DNA from: Nocardioides seonyuensis
GTDB taxonomy: Bacteria; Actinomycetota; Actinomycetes; Propionibacteriales; Nocardioidaceae
Direction: 5' to 3'
Length of the DNA stretch: 64,000 nucleotides
Assembly (NCBI RefSeq): GCF_004683965.1
Contig: NZ_CP038436.1
Coordinates: 3,534,001 to 3,598,000, forward strand
In this document: in pieces, positions 11,361 through 28,613 of the stretch
Numbering within the stretch: position 1 is the stretch's first letter
Layout: each line of letters opens with the position of its first letter
The notes under the pieces: generated by a model
Database searches by the model: none
Seen by the model: only the letters and a program-made list of their open reading frames with translations
What the model was told of the DNA's origin: nothing
Position numbers and translations under genes: made by a program

Positions 11361-12276
11361 CGCGCCACCTCCTCGCTGACGACGACCTCTCTCCCGAGGA
11401 GCAGGCCGAGGTCCTCGCGCTCGCCGCAGCCCTCAAGGCCGACCCCTTCGGACCCAAGCCCCTGGCGGGTCCCATGACGGTCGCCCTCCTCTTCGACCGT
11501 CCGACGCTGAGGACGCAGGTGTCCTTCACCGCCGGGATCGCCGAGCTGGGCGGCAACCCGATGACCGTCGACGGTGGCCTGGCGGCGATGGGGCAACGGG
11601 AGTGCATCGAGGACGTCGCCCGCGTGCTCGGCCGGCAGTCCGCCGCCATCGTGTGGCGCACCGGCGAGCAGCGTGACGTGGAGACGATGGCCGCCCACGC
11701 GGGCGTCCCCGTCGTCAACGCCCTCACCGACGACTTCCACCCCTGCCAGCTGCTGGCAGACCTGCTCACGGTCCAGGAGCACAAGGGGAGCCTGCGCGGC
11801 CTGCGCGTCGCGTTCGTGGGCGACGGCGCCTGCAACATGGGCAACTCGTGGGCGCTGGCGGGGGCCACGGCCGGCATTGACGTCGTGGTCGCTGCTCCCG
11901 AGCACTACCAGCCCGACACCGGAGTCGTGGCCAGGGCGCGTGCACGCGCCGCCGGGACCGGCGGTGCGGTCACGGTCCTGCGCGACCCGGTCGAGGCGGT
12001 GTCCGGCGCCGACGTCGTGGTCACCGACTCCTGGGTGAGCATGGGTCGCGAGGACGAGTCAGCCGAGCGGTTGCGTGTGTTCCCCGCCTACGGGGTGACC
12101 AGTGAGCTGCTCTCCCACGCCGACCCCGACGCCATCGTGCTGCACTGCCTCCCGGCCTACCGCGGCAAGGAGATCAGCACCGAGGTGATCGAGGGCCCCC
12201 AGTCGGTCGTCTGGGACGAGGCCGAGAACCGCCGCCACGCGCAGAAGGCGCTGCTGACCTGGCTCCTGGAGCAGTC

Positions 12277-12280
<4 letters not shown>
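11357..12280 (+). CDS. argF: Ornithine carbamoyltransferase with variant phosphate loop
   Basis: Makes citrulline from ornithine and carbamoyl phosphate. The 307-aa protein keeps HPCQ (128-131), the ornithine-side DSWVSMG and the HCLPAYRG loop (Cys265). The carbamoyl-phosphate loop, normally STRTR, reads TLRTQ here (residues 50-54), so the second Arg is replaced by Gln and one Thr by Leu. Overall the sequence is close to mycobacterial ArgF. ATG 11357 overlaps argD by 4 bases; the frame is open to 11321 but family alignment favours 11357. Operon position supports a normal OTCase role despite the variant loop. Confidence 0.93.
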
Positions 12281-16286
<4,006 letters not shown>

Positions 16287-16317
16287 CCTGCACAGATGCG
16301 TGGAACCGACCCCCGGT

Positions 16318-16347
16318 TTGGCATCGAGGAGGGAGAGGGTCTATGGT
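16318..16347 (+). promoter_or_regulatory. Candidate rRNA promoter P1
   Basis: TTGGCA (16318-16323), an 18-base spacer and TATGGT (16342-16347) make a plausible sigma-70-type promoter about 380 bases before 16S. Tandem promoters are usual for actinobacterial rrn operons. Confidence 0.45.
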
Positions 16348-16440
16348 TCTACCTGTCGCTGCAAGCGGCGCCCGCTCCTGGCCAGAAGGCCAGCCTGAGA
16401 GGGGCCCACGCAGGACCGCCCCGAGAAGAAGCCAATCAGT

Positions 16441-16469
16441 TTGACGATGGCCGATCTTCTCGGTAGTTT
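16441..16469 (+). promoter_or_regulatory. Candidate rRNA promoter P2
   Basis: TTGACG (16441-16446), an exact 17-base spacer and TAGTTT (16464-16469). Transcription would start near 16476, giving a leader of about 250 bases that contains the boxA-like region and the 5' arm of the pre-16S stem. This is the best promoter match in the 440-base stretch between mpg and 16S, which holds no gene. Confidence 0.6.
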
Positions 16470-16520
16470 GACCAGTTGCTCCGCGTGATCGCGCTTTGTG
16501 GTGTGTGTCGTGGGTGTGTC

Positions 16521-16560
16521 TGATTCTTGAGAACTCAACAGTGTGTTTGATAGTCGACGA
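16521..16560 (+). promoter_or_regulatory. rRNA leader antitermination (boxA-like) region and pre-16S stem arm
   Basis: The palindrome TTGAGAACTCAA (16527-16538), in the context ATTCTTGAGAACTCAACAG, is the conserved leader motif found upstream of actinobacterial 16S genes and associated with Nus-type antitermination. TCGACGA (16554-16560) is complementary to TCGTCGA (18310-18316) beyond the 16S 3' end, a likely RNase III processing stem. Confidence 0.55.
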
Positions 16561-16726
16561 ATTAGTTTGTTTTGCCCCGTTGACTTCTGGTCGTCTTTTT
16601 GGTGGCTGGTTGTTGATGGTTTCTTTGACAATGATTCTGGCTTTTTTGTCAGTTTTGTTTTTTGTCAGGGGATGTGGCTCTCTTTTTCTCTGCATGGCTC
16701 TTTGGGGTTGTGTGGGGGTTTGTTTT

Positions 16727-21838
<5,112 letters not shown>

Positions 21839-21964
21839 CAACCACGTACACAACACCACCAAACAAGCCCAGACACACCCAAGCAACACCACAGTCATGC
21901 ACGCCCGCGTCCACTACGCAGTTCCCAACCAACACACCCACCATGTGTGTGAAGGGTTGACAAA
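21839..21964 (+). other. 23S-5S internal transcribed spacer
   Basis: About 125 bases, C/A-rich. Bases 21897-21921 pair with the 16S-23S spacer motif at 18591-18611 (uninterrupted 11-bp core TAGTGGACGCG), and the adjoining C/A-rich sequence pairs with the G/T-rich tail of the first spacer. Together they form the pre-23S RNase III stem. No tRNA is visible. Confidence 0.75.
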
Positions 21965-22082
21965 GTTACGGCGGCCATAGCGAAAGGGAAACACCCGGTC
22001 CCATACCGAACCCGGAAGTTAAGCCTTTCAGCGCCGATGGTACTGCAACCGAGAGGTTGTGGGAGAGTAGGACGCCGCCGGA
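21965..22082 (+). rRNA. rrf: 5S ribosomal RNA
   Basis: About 118 bases. It begins GTTACGGCGGCCATAGCG, contains CCATACCGAACCCGGAAG and TAGGACGCCGCCG, with the terminal stem GGCGGC/GCCGCC closing 5' and 3' ends. It is third in the operon, with no tRNA following before the terminator. Confidence 0.96.
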
Positions 22083-22094
22083 CATAAACTACGC

Positions 22095-22130
22095 AGAAGC
22101 GGGACCCCTCGGGGTCCCGCTTCTTGCATT
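22095..22130 (+). terminator. Intrinsic terminator of the rRNA operon
   Basis: A perfect inverted repeat of 14 bases, AGAAGCGGGACCCC (22095-22108) with GGGGTCCCGCTTCT (22111-22124), is followed by TGCATTT. It lies 13 bases after 5S. The stem is strong enough to work in both directions. Confidence 0.9.
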
Positions 22131-22286
22131 TCACCGTCGTGTGCAAGGGGCGCTATCCCTGCATCGCCGTCCACAAAGTGTTCACAGCAGCTCCCGCTCG
22201 TGGCGTTTCCACAGGGAGCCGGCGTGGAGCGGCAATTTGTCGGGGGCAACCGGCAGCGTGTATCTCCACTGAGGAGGTGAGGTGCG

Positions 22287-22679
22287 ATGCCGGTTCGCAC
22301 ACCCAAGGAGAAGCAGCCCAGGACAGGGACACCCGGGCTGGAGGACGCCGTCGCGGCGGTCAATGACGTGCGCCTGGTCGGACGGGTCGCCGAAGAGCCC
22401 GTGACACGGACGTTGCCGAGCGGGGACAGGTTGGTGTCGTTCCGCCTCGTGGTCGACCGTGCGCCCGGCGGCAGGTCCAGACAGTCGGTGGACGCGCTCG
22501 AGTGCGTGGCGTGGACCGCCCGTGTTCAGCGCAGCGTCCTCAAGTGGCAGACGGGCGACGTGGTCGAGGTGTCCGGGGCGATCAGACGACGGTTCTTCCG
22601 AGGGGTCGGCGGGGCCGCGTCGCGGGTGGAGGTCGAGGTCGTGTCGGCGAAGGTCAGGCGTCGGGCACGTGCCGCATGA
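22287..22679 (+). CDS. Single-stranded DNA-binding (SSB-like) OB-fold protein
   Basis: A 130-aa protein with an SSB-type OB fold: NDVRLVGRVAEEPVTRTLPSGDRLVSFRL (about residues 25-55), then DALECVAWTARVQRSV and GDVVEVSGAIRRRFF. It is shorter than replicative SSB and lacks the acidic DDDIPF-type C-terminal tip; it ends instead in basic KVRRRARAA. It is therefore probably an accessory or paralogous SSB. The ATG at 22287 is preceded by a strong AGGAGGTGAGG. Its last 26 bases overlap the 3' end of a convergent gene. Confidence 0.75.
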   Translation: MPVRTPKEKQPRTGTPGLEDAVAAVNDVRLVGRVAEEPVTRTLPSGDRLVSFRLVVDRAPGGRSRQSVDALECVAWTARVQRSVLKWQTGDVVEVSGAIRRRFFRGVGGAASRVEVEVVSAKVRRRARAA

Positions 22680-23769
22680 TGACCCCGAGGCTCGGCTTCG
22701 GCTGGAAGGAGGTCGCCTTCTCCGGAAGGAGACGGCCAGAAGACACGACGTCGCGAATCTGTGTGAAGTCGGCGCTGGGCAGCAGAGCGCCCACGGCGTG
22801 GGACCCGAGCGAGGCAAGTACGTCTGTGACGGTGTGGTGGTATGCGAGTCGCGGGGCGTGGGGGAGGGCGGGGATGAGGGTGTCGTGCAGCCACTCCACG
22901 AGAGGGTCCGCGCCGCGCACCTCGGGAGTGATGGTCCTCCACCGGGCACCATCGGTGCACACAAGAGTGCCGGGGGCGAGCGTGTTCAGCGCGTCCGCGC
23001 GCGGGTGCGCTGTGATGACCGCCCCCAGCTCGTCGGCCACGGACGTGATGGTGTCGAGGTCGAGGTCCGAGAGGGACCGGTGGATGGGGCCGAGGAAGAA
23101 CGGCGTGTCCGACTGGTCGACGACCATGGCGAGGCCCGCGTCCCAGGCAGTGCCCGGATGCTTGGCCTGCAGGGCGAGGTAGGCCGCGTAGCGGTGGTGG
23201 CCATCGGCGATGAGGCATCGTGTCTCGGCCAGGCCCCGGGTGATCTGGTCGAGGGCCTTCTCGTCGCGGACGGCCCAGAGGCGCTGGTGCTGGCCCCCGT
23301 GGTCCTCGAAGCTCCACGTCGGGGGAGTCGCCGACGTCTGCTGGATCACCTCACGCACGTCCGCGTCGCCGTCGTGGACGAGGAGGATCGGGGCGGGGTT
23401 CAGGTGCATCTCCTCCATCCGCGCGGCCAGGTCGGCGGCCTGCTCGGGATGGACTGCCTCGTGGGGCCACACCGCCCTGTCGCGCATGTCGGCTGCTCGC
23501 GCAGACACGTCCAGCGCGCCCACCAAGCCCCTGATCGTGACCCCGCCCGCGGAGTACTCGTGCAGGTAGATCGCCGGCCCGGTGTCACGCAGCGCCCAGC
23601 CGCGCTCGATCCAGGTCGCCAGCCGCCCGGCGACGTCACGGTATGGTCGCGCCAGGGCTCGAGCAGACGAGGGATCCCCAACCCTGGCGGGCGCAAGCAT
23701 CGACGCACGGAAGGGCTCGAGCCGGAGAGGCTTCGCCACGTACGGCGGCACGACCGTGGCCAAGTCCAT
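22654..23769 (-). CDS. DUF1015 family protein
   Basis: A 371-aa cytoplasmic protein of unknown function. DUF1015 features are ALARPYRDVAGRLATW, ADGHHRYAAYLALQAKHP near the middle, and the C-terminal LLPEKATSFQPKPSLGVIM. No signal peptide or membrane segment is seen. The frame is open to 23958, but the Met at 23769 (MDLATVVPPYVAKPLR) matches the usual family start. It is divergent from the HAD gene, 48 bases apart, and overlaps the SSB-like gene tail to tail. Function is not assigned. Confidence 0.8.
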   Translation of the reverse strand: MDLATVVPPYVAKPLRLEPFRASMLAPARVGDPSSARALARPYRDVAGRLATWIERGWALRDTGPAIYLHEYSAGGVTIRGLVGALDVSARAADMRDRAVWPHEAVHPEQAADLAARMEEMHLNPAPILLVHDGDADVREVIQQTSATPPTWSFEDHGGQHQRLWAVRDEKALDQITRGLAETRCLIADGHHRYAAYLALQAKHPGTAWDAGLAMVVDQSDTPFFLGPIHRSLSDLDLDTITSVADELGAVITAHPRADALNTLAPGTLVCTDGARWRTITPEVRGADPLVEWLHDTLIPALPHAPRLAYHHTVTDVLASLGSHAVGALLPSADFTQIRDVVSSGRLLPEKATSFQPKPSLGVIMRHVPDA

Positions 23770-23817
23770 CGCAGCATCGTAGGGGCCGGCAGAGGAGCGA
23801 ACGGGTAAGGGGTGGCC

Positions 23818-24843
23818 ATGCTGCAGGAGAGCCCGGGCGTCTTGCTGGAGGCGCACGACCTGGTGATGTTCGACCTCGACGGCGTCGTCTATGTCGGTGG
23901 CCAGGCCGTGGCCGGGGCGCCGCAACGCATCGAACGCGCTCGCGCCGGCGGCCGCCACGTCGCGTTCGTGACGAACAACGCCTCACGCACCCCCGACGAG
24001 GTGGCGGTGAAGCTGGCAGGGGTGGGGGTGGCGGCCGACCCCTCCGACGTGGTGACGTCGGCGCAGGCCGCTGCCCGCCTCCTCCGTAAGCAGCACGGCA
24101 CCGGTGCCAGGGTCGTCCTGCTCGGCGGGAAGGGTCTCGAGGCCGCACTCGTGGACGAGGGCCTGGAGCCGGTGTCCCCGAGTGCTGGTGACTCGGCGGT
24201 CGCCGTGGTGAGCGGCTACGGCAAGGACGTCCGGTGGCGCGAGATCATGCGGGCCGCCGTACTCGTGAGGGACGGTCTTCCCTACGTGGCGAGCAACGCT
24301 GACCTCACCATCCCCACCGCCTACGGGCTGGCACCGGGGCACGGCGTGCTGGTGCGGACCATCAGCGAGTTCGCGGGCGTGGCCCCGACCGTGGCGGGCA
24401 AGCCCGAGCGGCCGTTGATGGAGGAGACCATCCGCCGCGTGGGCGGCTCGACGCCGCTCATGGTCGGCGACCGGCTCGACACCGATATCGAGGGCGCGCA
24501 CTCGGTCGGCGTCCCGTCCATCCTGGTGCTCACCGGGGTGACGTGGCTCGAGGAGCTCGTCTCAGCTCCTCCCGAGATGCGCCCGAGCTACATCTCGCCT
24601 GACCTGGAGGGCCTGTTCGAGGCACACCCGGTTCCCGAGACCGTCGGAGGGGGAGCCCGACTCGGGGGGTGGCAGGCGGACGTGGTCGACGGTCGCCTCG
24701 AGGTCCGCGGTGAGGGTGAGGTCGCCGACTGGTGGCGGGTCACGGCGACGGCGTGCTGGTCACACCTCGACCGCACCGGCGGCCCTGCGGACGTGTCCGA
24801 CGTCGTACCGCCCGGCCCTGACCGGACCACCCTCTCCGAGTAG
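23818..24843 (+). CDS. HAD-IIA family sugar-phosphatase-like hydrolase
   Basis: A 341-aa haloacid dehalogenase phosphatase of the NagD/phosphoglycolate phosphatase type. The nucleophile motif VMFDLDGVVYVGG has Asp19 and Asp21, the Thr motif is FVTNNASRTPDEVA, the Lys motif lies in the GKPERPLMEETIRR region, and MVGDRLDTDIEGAHSVG supplies the last acidic pair. About 70 extra residues at the C-terminus form a small extra domain. ATG 23818 is preferred because AAGGGG sits 5 bases upstream; GTG 23812 is the alternative. The TAG stop doubles as the -10 hexamer of the next gene. Confidence 0.85.
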   Translation: MLQESPGVLLEAHDLVMFDLDGVVYVGGQAVAGAPQRIERARAGGRHVAFVTNNASRTPDEVAVKLAGVGVAADPSDVVTSAQAAARLLRKQHGTGARVVLLGGKGLEAALVDEGLEPVSPSAGDSAVAVVSGYGKDVRWREIMRAAVLVRDGLPYVASNADLTIPTAYGLAPGHGVLVRTISEFAGVAPTVAGKPERPLMEETIRRVGGSTPLMVGDRLDTDIEGAHSVGVPSILVLTGVTWLEELVSAPPEMRPSYISPDLEGLFEAHPVPETVGGGARLGGWQADVVDGRLEVRGEGEVADWWRVTATACWSHLDRTGGPADVSDVVPPGPDRTTLSE

Positions 24844-24853
24844 GCTTCCTGCC
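24841..24853 (+). promoter_or_regulatory. Leaderless-type promoter of the 62-aa gene
   Basis: TAGGCT (24841-24846) lies exactly 7 bases before ATG 24854. Its first three bases are the stop codon of the upstream HAD gene. There is no Shine-Dalgarno between hexamer and start. Confidence 0.5.
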
Positions 24854-25042
24854 ATGGACGAGCAGCAGGGTTCCGCCCACTCCGACGGGCTCGCGTTCGA
24901 GCCGACCGGCGTGGTCGAGGTGGACCAGGTCCTGGAGCAGATCGACAGGCTCGGCGACGTGCCGGTGGCCGAGCACGTGGGCGCCTTCGAGCGCGCCCAG
25001 GAGCAGCTGCGGCGCGCTCTCGACGCCCCACAGGAGCCCTGA
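24854..25042 (+). CDS. Small conserved actinobacterial protein
   Basis: A 62-aa acidic protein (MDEQQGSAHSDGLAFEPTG and onward), predicted mostly helical, with the pattern VDQVLEQIDRLGDVPVAEHVGAFERA. There is no cysteine, signal peptide or known motif. A similar small ORF occupies the same place in mycobacteria, between the HAD phosphatase and tlyA genes, which supports it being real. The stop is 6 bases from the tlyA GTG. Function is unknown; the short amphipathic form suggests a protein-binding role (inference). Confidence 0.7.
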   Translation: MDEQQGSAHSDGLAFEPTGVVEVDQVLEQIDRLGDVPVAEHVGAFERAQEQLRRALDAPQEP

Positions 25043-25048
25043 GCCGAA

Positions 25049-25891
25049 GTGGCGCCCCGGCGACTGCGCCTCGATGCAGAGCTCGTCCGGCGAGGCCTGG
25101 CCAGGTCGCGCGAGCACGCCAGCGACCTGATTGCCGAGGGCCGGGTGCGGGTTGCCGGTGTCGTGGCGACCAAGCCAGCCACGGGGGTCACGACCGACGT
25201 GGCCCTGGTCGTGAAGGCAGACCCGGAGCGTGAGGACTACGTCTCGCGTGGCGGCCACAAGCTCGCCGGTGCGCTCGACGCGTTCTCCGGTCACGGGTTG
25301 ACCGTGTCGGGCAAGCGCTGCCTCGACGCGGGGGCGTCCACCGGCGGCTTCACCGACGTGCTCCTCCGTCGATGTGCGCGTGAGGTGGTCGCAGTGGACG
25401 TGGGCTACGGGCAGCTCGCCTGGTCCTTGCGCAGCGACCCGCGGGTGACGGTCCACGACCGCACCAACGTCCGGGAGCTGACCCTCGAGACGGTCGGAGG
25501 TCCCGTCGACCTGGTTGTCGGAGACCTCTCGTTCATCTCCCTGGAGCTCGTGCTCGACGCGCTGCTTGCCGTGACGAGCGGCGACGGCGAGCTGGCACTG
25601 ATGGTCAAGCCGCAGTTCGAGGTGGGCAAGGACCGAGTGGGCAAGGGTGGCGTCGTACGCGACCTCGGCCTGCGCGTCGAGGCGGTCGCGGGCATCGCTG
25701 CAGCCGCCGCCGATCGCGGGTGGGGAGCAGTGGCTGTGACCGTGAGCCCGCTGCCGGGCCCCTCCGGCAACGTGGAGTTCTTCCTCCTCCTGCGCCACGG
25801 CGCACCGTCGATCGGCGAGGACGACATCCGTGCCGAGGTCGAGCGCAATGCCGCGCTCGGTGCCGGCGCGGGTGAGAGGGTGGAGCGATGA
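25049..25891 (+). CDS. tlyA: TlyA family rRNA (cytidine-2'-O)-methyltransferase
   Basis: A 280-aa protein with an N-terminal S4 RNA-binding domain (RLRLDAELVRRGLARSREHA, about residues 4-65) and an FtsJ-type Rossmann methyltransferase (SRGGHKLAGAL, CLDAGASTGGFTDVLL as SAM site, VGDLSFISLELVL). Mycobacterial TlyA methylates cytidines of 16S and 23S rRNA and affects capreomycin sensitivity. GTG start. The end overlaps nadK by 4 bases (ATGA). Confidence 0.93.
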   Translation: MAPRRLRLDAELVRRGLARSREHASDLIAEGRVRVAGVVATKPATGVTTDVALVVKADPEREDYVSRGGHKLAGALDAFSGHGLTVSGKRCLDAGASTGGFTDVLLRRCAREVVAVDVGYGQLAWSLRSDPRVTVHDRTNVRELTLETVGGPVDLVVGDLSFISLELVLDALLAVTSGDGELALMVKPQFEVGKDRVGKGGVVRDLGLRVEAVAGIAAAAADRGWGAVAVTVSPLPGPSGNVEFFLLLRHGAPSIGEDDIRAEVERNAALGAGAGERVER

Positions 25892-26844
25892 GCGAGAGCA
25901 GCGGACCGCGTCGGGTGCTCGTCCTGACGCACACCGGCCGTGAGGCGGCCCGTGAGGTCGGGCGCGCGTGCATCAAGTCGCTCACCGCCCACGGGATCGG
26001 GGTTCGCCTCCTCGCGGAGGAGGCCCGCGACCTGGGTCTCGACACCGGCTCGCTGGACCCGCTCGTCGAGACGGTGGACCCGCACGACCAGCCCGGCGCC
26101 GACTGCGAGCTCGTCCTCGTGATCGGAGGCGACGGATCGATCCTGCGCGCCGCCGAGCTGACGCACGACACCAGCACGCCGCTGCTCGGTGTCAACCTCG
26201 GTCATGTCGGGTTCCTGGCCGAGGCCGAGGAGGACGCCGTCGAGGCGACCATCGCGGCCATCGTGGAACGTCGCTACGTCATCGAGGAGCGCCTCACGCT
26301 CGACGTGACGGTGATGCTCGGCAAACAGGTCGTCGCGACGACCTTCGCCCTCAACGAGGCGAGCGTCGAGAAGGCGGCGCGCGAGCGGATGCTCCAGGTC
26401 GTCGTCGAGATCGACGGCCGACCGCTGTCACGGTGGGGCTGCGACGGCGTCGTGTGTGCCACCCCGACCGGCTCGACCGCCTACAACTTCAGCGCTGGGG
26501 GGCCGATCGTGTGGCCCTCTGTCGAAGCACTGCTGATGGTCCCGTTGAGCGCCCACGCGCTGTTCGCGCGTCCGATGGTGATCGCGCCCTCGTCGGTCCT
26601 CGCCGTGGAAGTGATTCCCGGCACCGACGGCGCCGGGGTCCTGTGGTGCGACGGCCGACGCACCGTGGACCTCCCGCCGGGGGCGCGCATCGAGGTACGA
26701 CGCGGAGCCCACCCGGTTCGGCTGGTGCGGCTCCACCAGGCGCCGTTCACCGACCGACTGGTCGCGAAGTTCGACCTGTCTGTCGAAGGGTGGCGCGGAG
26801 CGGCCGAGCGCCGGCGCCGCGAGGGTGGCGAAGCCGATGCTTGA
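25888..26844 (+). CDS. nadK: NAD kinase
   Basis: Phosphorylates NAD to NADP. The 318-aa protein has GGDGSILRAAE (GGDG at 80-83), the NLGHVGFLAEAE motif and TPTGSTAYNFSAGGPIVWP, all standard for the family. It overlaps tlyA by 4 bases, and the recN start lies inside its last codons, so tlyA-nadK-recN form a tight operon. Confidence 0.96.
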   Translation: MSESSGPRRVLVLTHTGREAAREVGRACIKSLTAHGIGVRLLAEEARDLGLDTGSLDPLVETVDPHDQPGADCELVLVIGGDGSILRAAELTHDTSTPLLGVNLGHVGFLAEAEEDAVEATIAAIVERRYVIEERLTLDVTVMLGKQVVATTFALNEASVEKAARERMLQVVVEIDGRPLSRWGCDGVVCATPTGSTAYNFSAGGPIVWPSVEALLMVPLSAHALFARPMVIAPSSVLAVEVIPGTDGAGVLWCDGRRTVDLPPGARIEVRRGAHPVRLVRLHQAPFTDRLVAKFDLSVEGWRGAAERRRREGGEADA

Positions 26845-28609
26845 GGAGCTGCGGATCAGCTCGCTCGGGGTCATCGACTCCTCGACCCTCGAGCTCGGCC
26901 CCGGGCTGACGGTCATCACGGGCGAGACCGGTGCGGGCAAGACCATGGTCGTGACCGCCCTCGGCATGCTGCTGGGGAACCGCGCAGACTCGGGCGCGGT
27001 GCGCAGCGGGGCGAAGCACGCACGCGTCGAGGGGGTCATCGAGGCCAGCGGCCTCCCCGACCTCCTCGCCTCCGTCGAGGAGGCCGGCGGCGACCACGAG
27101 GACGGACGGGTCGTCCTGGCCCGCAACGTCGCCGCCGAGGGACGCTCCCGTGCCTGGGTCGGGGGAGCCGCAGTGCCGGTCTCCGTCCTGGCGGGTGTCG
27201 CCGAGCCCCTCGTGGCCGTCCACGGCCAGTCCGACCAGCACCGGCTGCTGCGCCCCCAGGCTCAGCGGGAGGCCCTCGACCGGTTCGGTGGCCCCGAGGT
27301 CGCGCGCCTCCTCGCCACCTACGCAGACGGGCACGACCGTCTCGTGGAGCTGGAGGATCGTCTCCACCAGGTGGTCACCAGCGCACAGGAGCGGGCCCAG
27401 GAGGCTGACCGGCTGCGCTTCGGACTGTCCGAGATCGAGGCTGTGGCGCCGGAGCCGGGGGAGGACCACTCACTCGCGGCCGAGGAGGCCAGGCTGGGCT
27501 TCGCAGACACACTGCGATCAGCCGCCGAGCTGGCGCGTCAGGCGCTCAACAGCGAGCAGGGCGACCCCGATGCCCTCGCGACGGCGTCCGCGGCCCGGGC
27601 CGCCCTCGACGACGTGAGGGAGCACGACAACCAGGCTGCGGAGCTGGCCGATCGGCTGGCCGAGCTCACCTACCTGCTGTCCGACGTCGCGGCCGACGTG
27701 GCGTCCTACGCCGCCGGCCTCGAGTCCGACCCCAGCCGTCTGGCCGCCGTGAGCGAGAGGCGTGCCGCGCTGACCGCCTTGACCCGGAAGTACGGCGCCA
27801 CGATCGACGAGGTGCTGGCCTGGGGCGAGGACGCTGCCGCGCGGCTCACCGACCTTGACTCCACCGACGAGCAGATCGAGGCGTTGGAGGTCCAGAGGAA
27901 GGAGCTGCGCCGCGAGCTCGCCGCCGCAGCCAGCCGGCTGAGCGAGGCCAGGCGCGCCGCAGCGGCCAGGCTCGAGTCAGTGGTCACCGAGGAGCTCACC
28001 CACCTCGCCATGCCACACGCCACCGTCGTCGTCAGGGTCGGCCAGCAGGAGATCGAGGAGCCCGAGCGGCTCACCGCTCACGCCCTCGAGGTCGGCGGGC
28101 GCTGGGTCCGGGCGGGCTCGCACGGCACGGACGAGGTGGAGCTCCTGCTCGCAGCCAACACCGGTGCTGACGCGCGACCCCTGCACAAGGGCGCCTCGGG
28201 CGGCGAGCTCTCGCGGGTCATGCTCGCGGTCGAGGTCGCGCTCGCCGGAACGAGCCCGGTCCCGATCTTCGTGTTCGACGAGGTCGATGCCGGTGTCGGG
28301 GGCAAGGCAGCCATCGAGATCGGTCGGCGGCTGGCCCGGCTGGCTCGTGACGCGCAGGTGCTGGTCGTGACGCACCTGCCCCAGGTCGCGGCCTACGGCG
28401 ATCGCCACGTCGTGGTGCACAAGTCCAGCGACGGGTCAGTGACGACCTCCGGGCTGGTCACCCTCGATGCCTCCGAGCGCGAACGCGAGCTCTCGCGGAT
28501 GCTGGCGGGGCTCGAGGAGTCGAGCAGTGCGCTCGCCCACGCGCGCGAGCTGCTCGACACCGCCGCGCCCGAACGGGCGTGCCTGCACGAAGCGGGCCGA
28601 ACCGGCTGA
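26837..28609 (+). CDS. recN: DNA repair protein RecN
   Basis: SMC-like ATPase acting at double-strand breaks. The 590-aa protein begins MLEELRISSLGVID and has Walker A GETGAGKTM (29-37), a long central coiled coil (about 160-390), the ABC signature LHKGASGGELSRVMLAVEVAL, Walker B PIFVFDEVDAGVGG and a VTHLPQVAAYGD His switch. ATG 26837 matches family starts; an in-frame GTG 12 bases earlier is also possible. It overlaps nadK. Confidence 0.95.
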   Translation: MLEELRISSLGVIDSSTLELGPGLTVITGETGAGKTMVVTALGMLLGNRADSGAVRSGAKHARVEGVIEASGLPDLLASVEEAGGDHEDGRVVLARNVAAEGRSRAWVGGAAVPVSVLAGVAEPLVAVHGQSDQHRLLRPQAQREALDRFGGPEVARLLATYADGHDRLVELEDRLHQVVTSAQERAQEADRLRFGLSEIEAVAPEPGEDHSLAAEEARLGFADTLRSAAELARQALNSEQGDPDALATASAARAALDDVREHDNQAAELADRLAELTYLLSDVAADVASYAAGLESDPSRLAAVSERRAALTALTRKYGATIDEVLAWGEDAAARLTDLDSTDEQIEALEVQRKELRRELAAAASRLSEARRAAAARLESVVTEELTHLAMPHATVVVRVGQQEIEEPERLTAHALEVGGRWVRAGSHGTDEVELLLAANTGADARPLHKGASGGELSRVMLAVEVALAGTSPVPIFVFDEVDAGVGGKAAIEIGRRLARLARDAQVLVVTHLPQVAAYGDRHVVVHKSSDGSVTTSGLVTLDASERERELSRMLAGLEESSSALAHARELLDTAAPERACLHEAGRTG

Positions 28610-28613
28610 GAAC

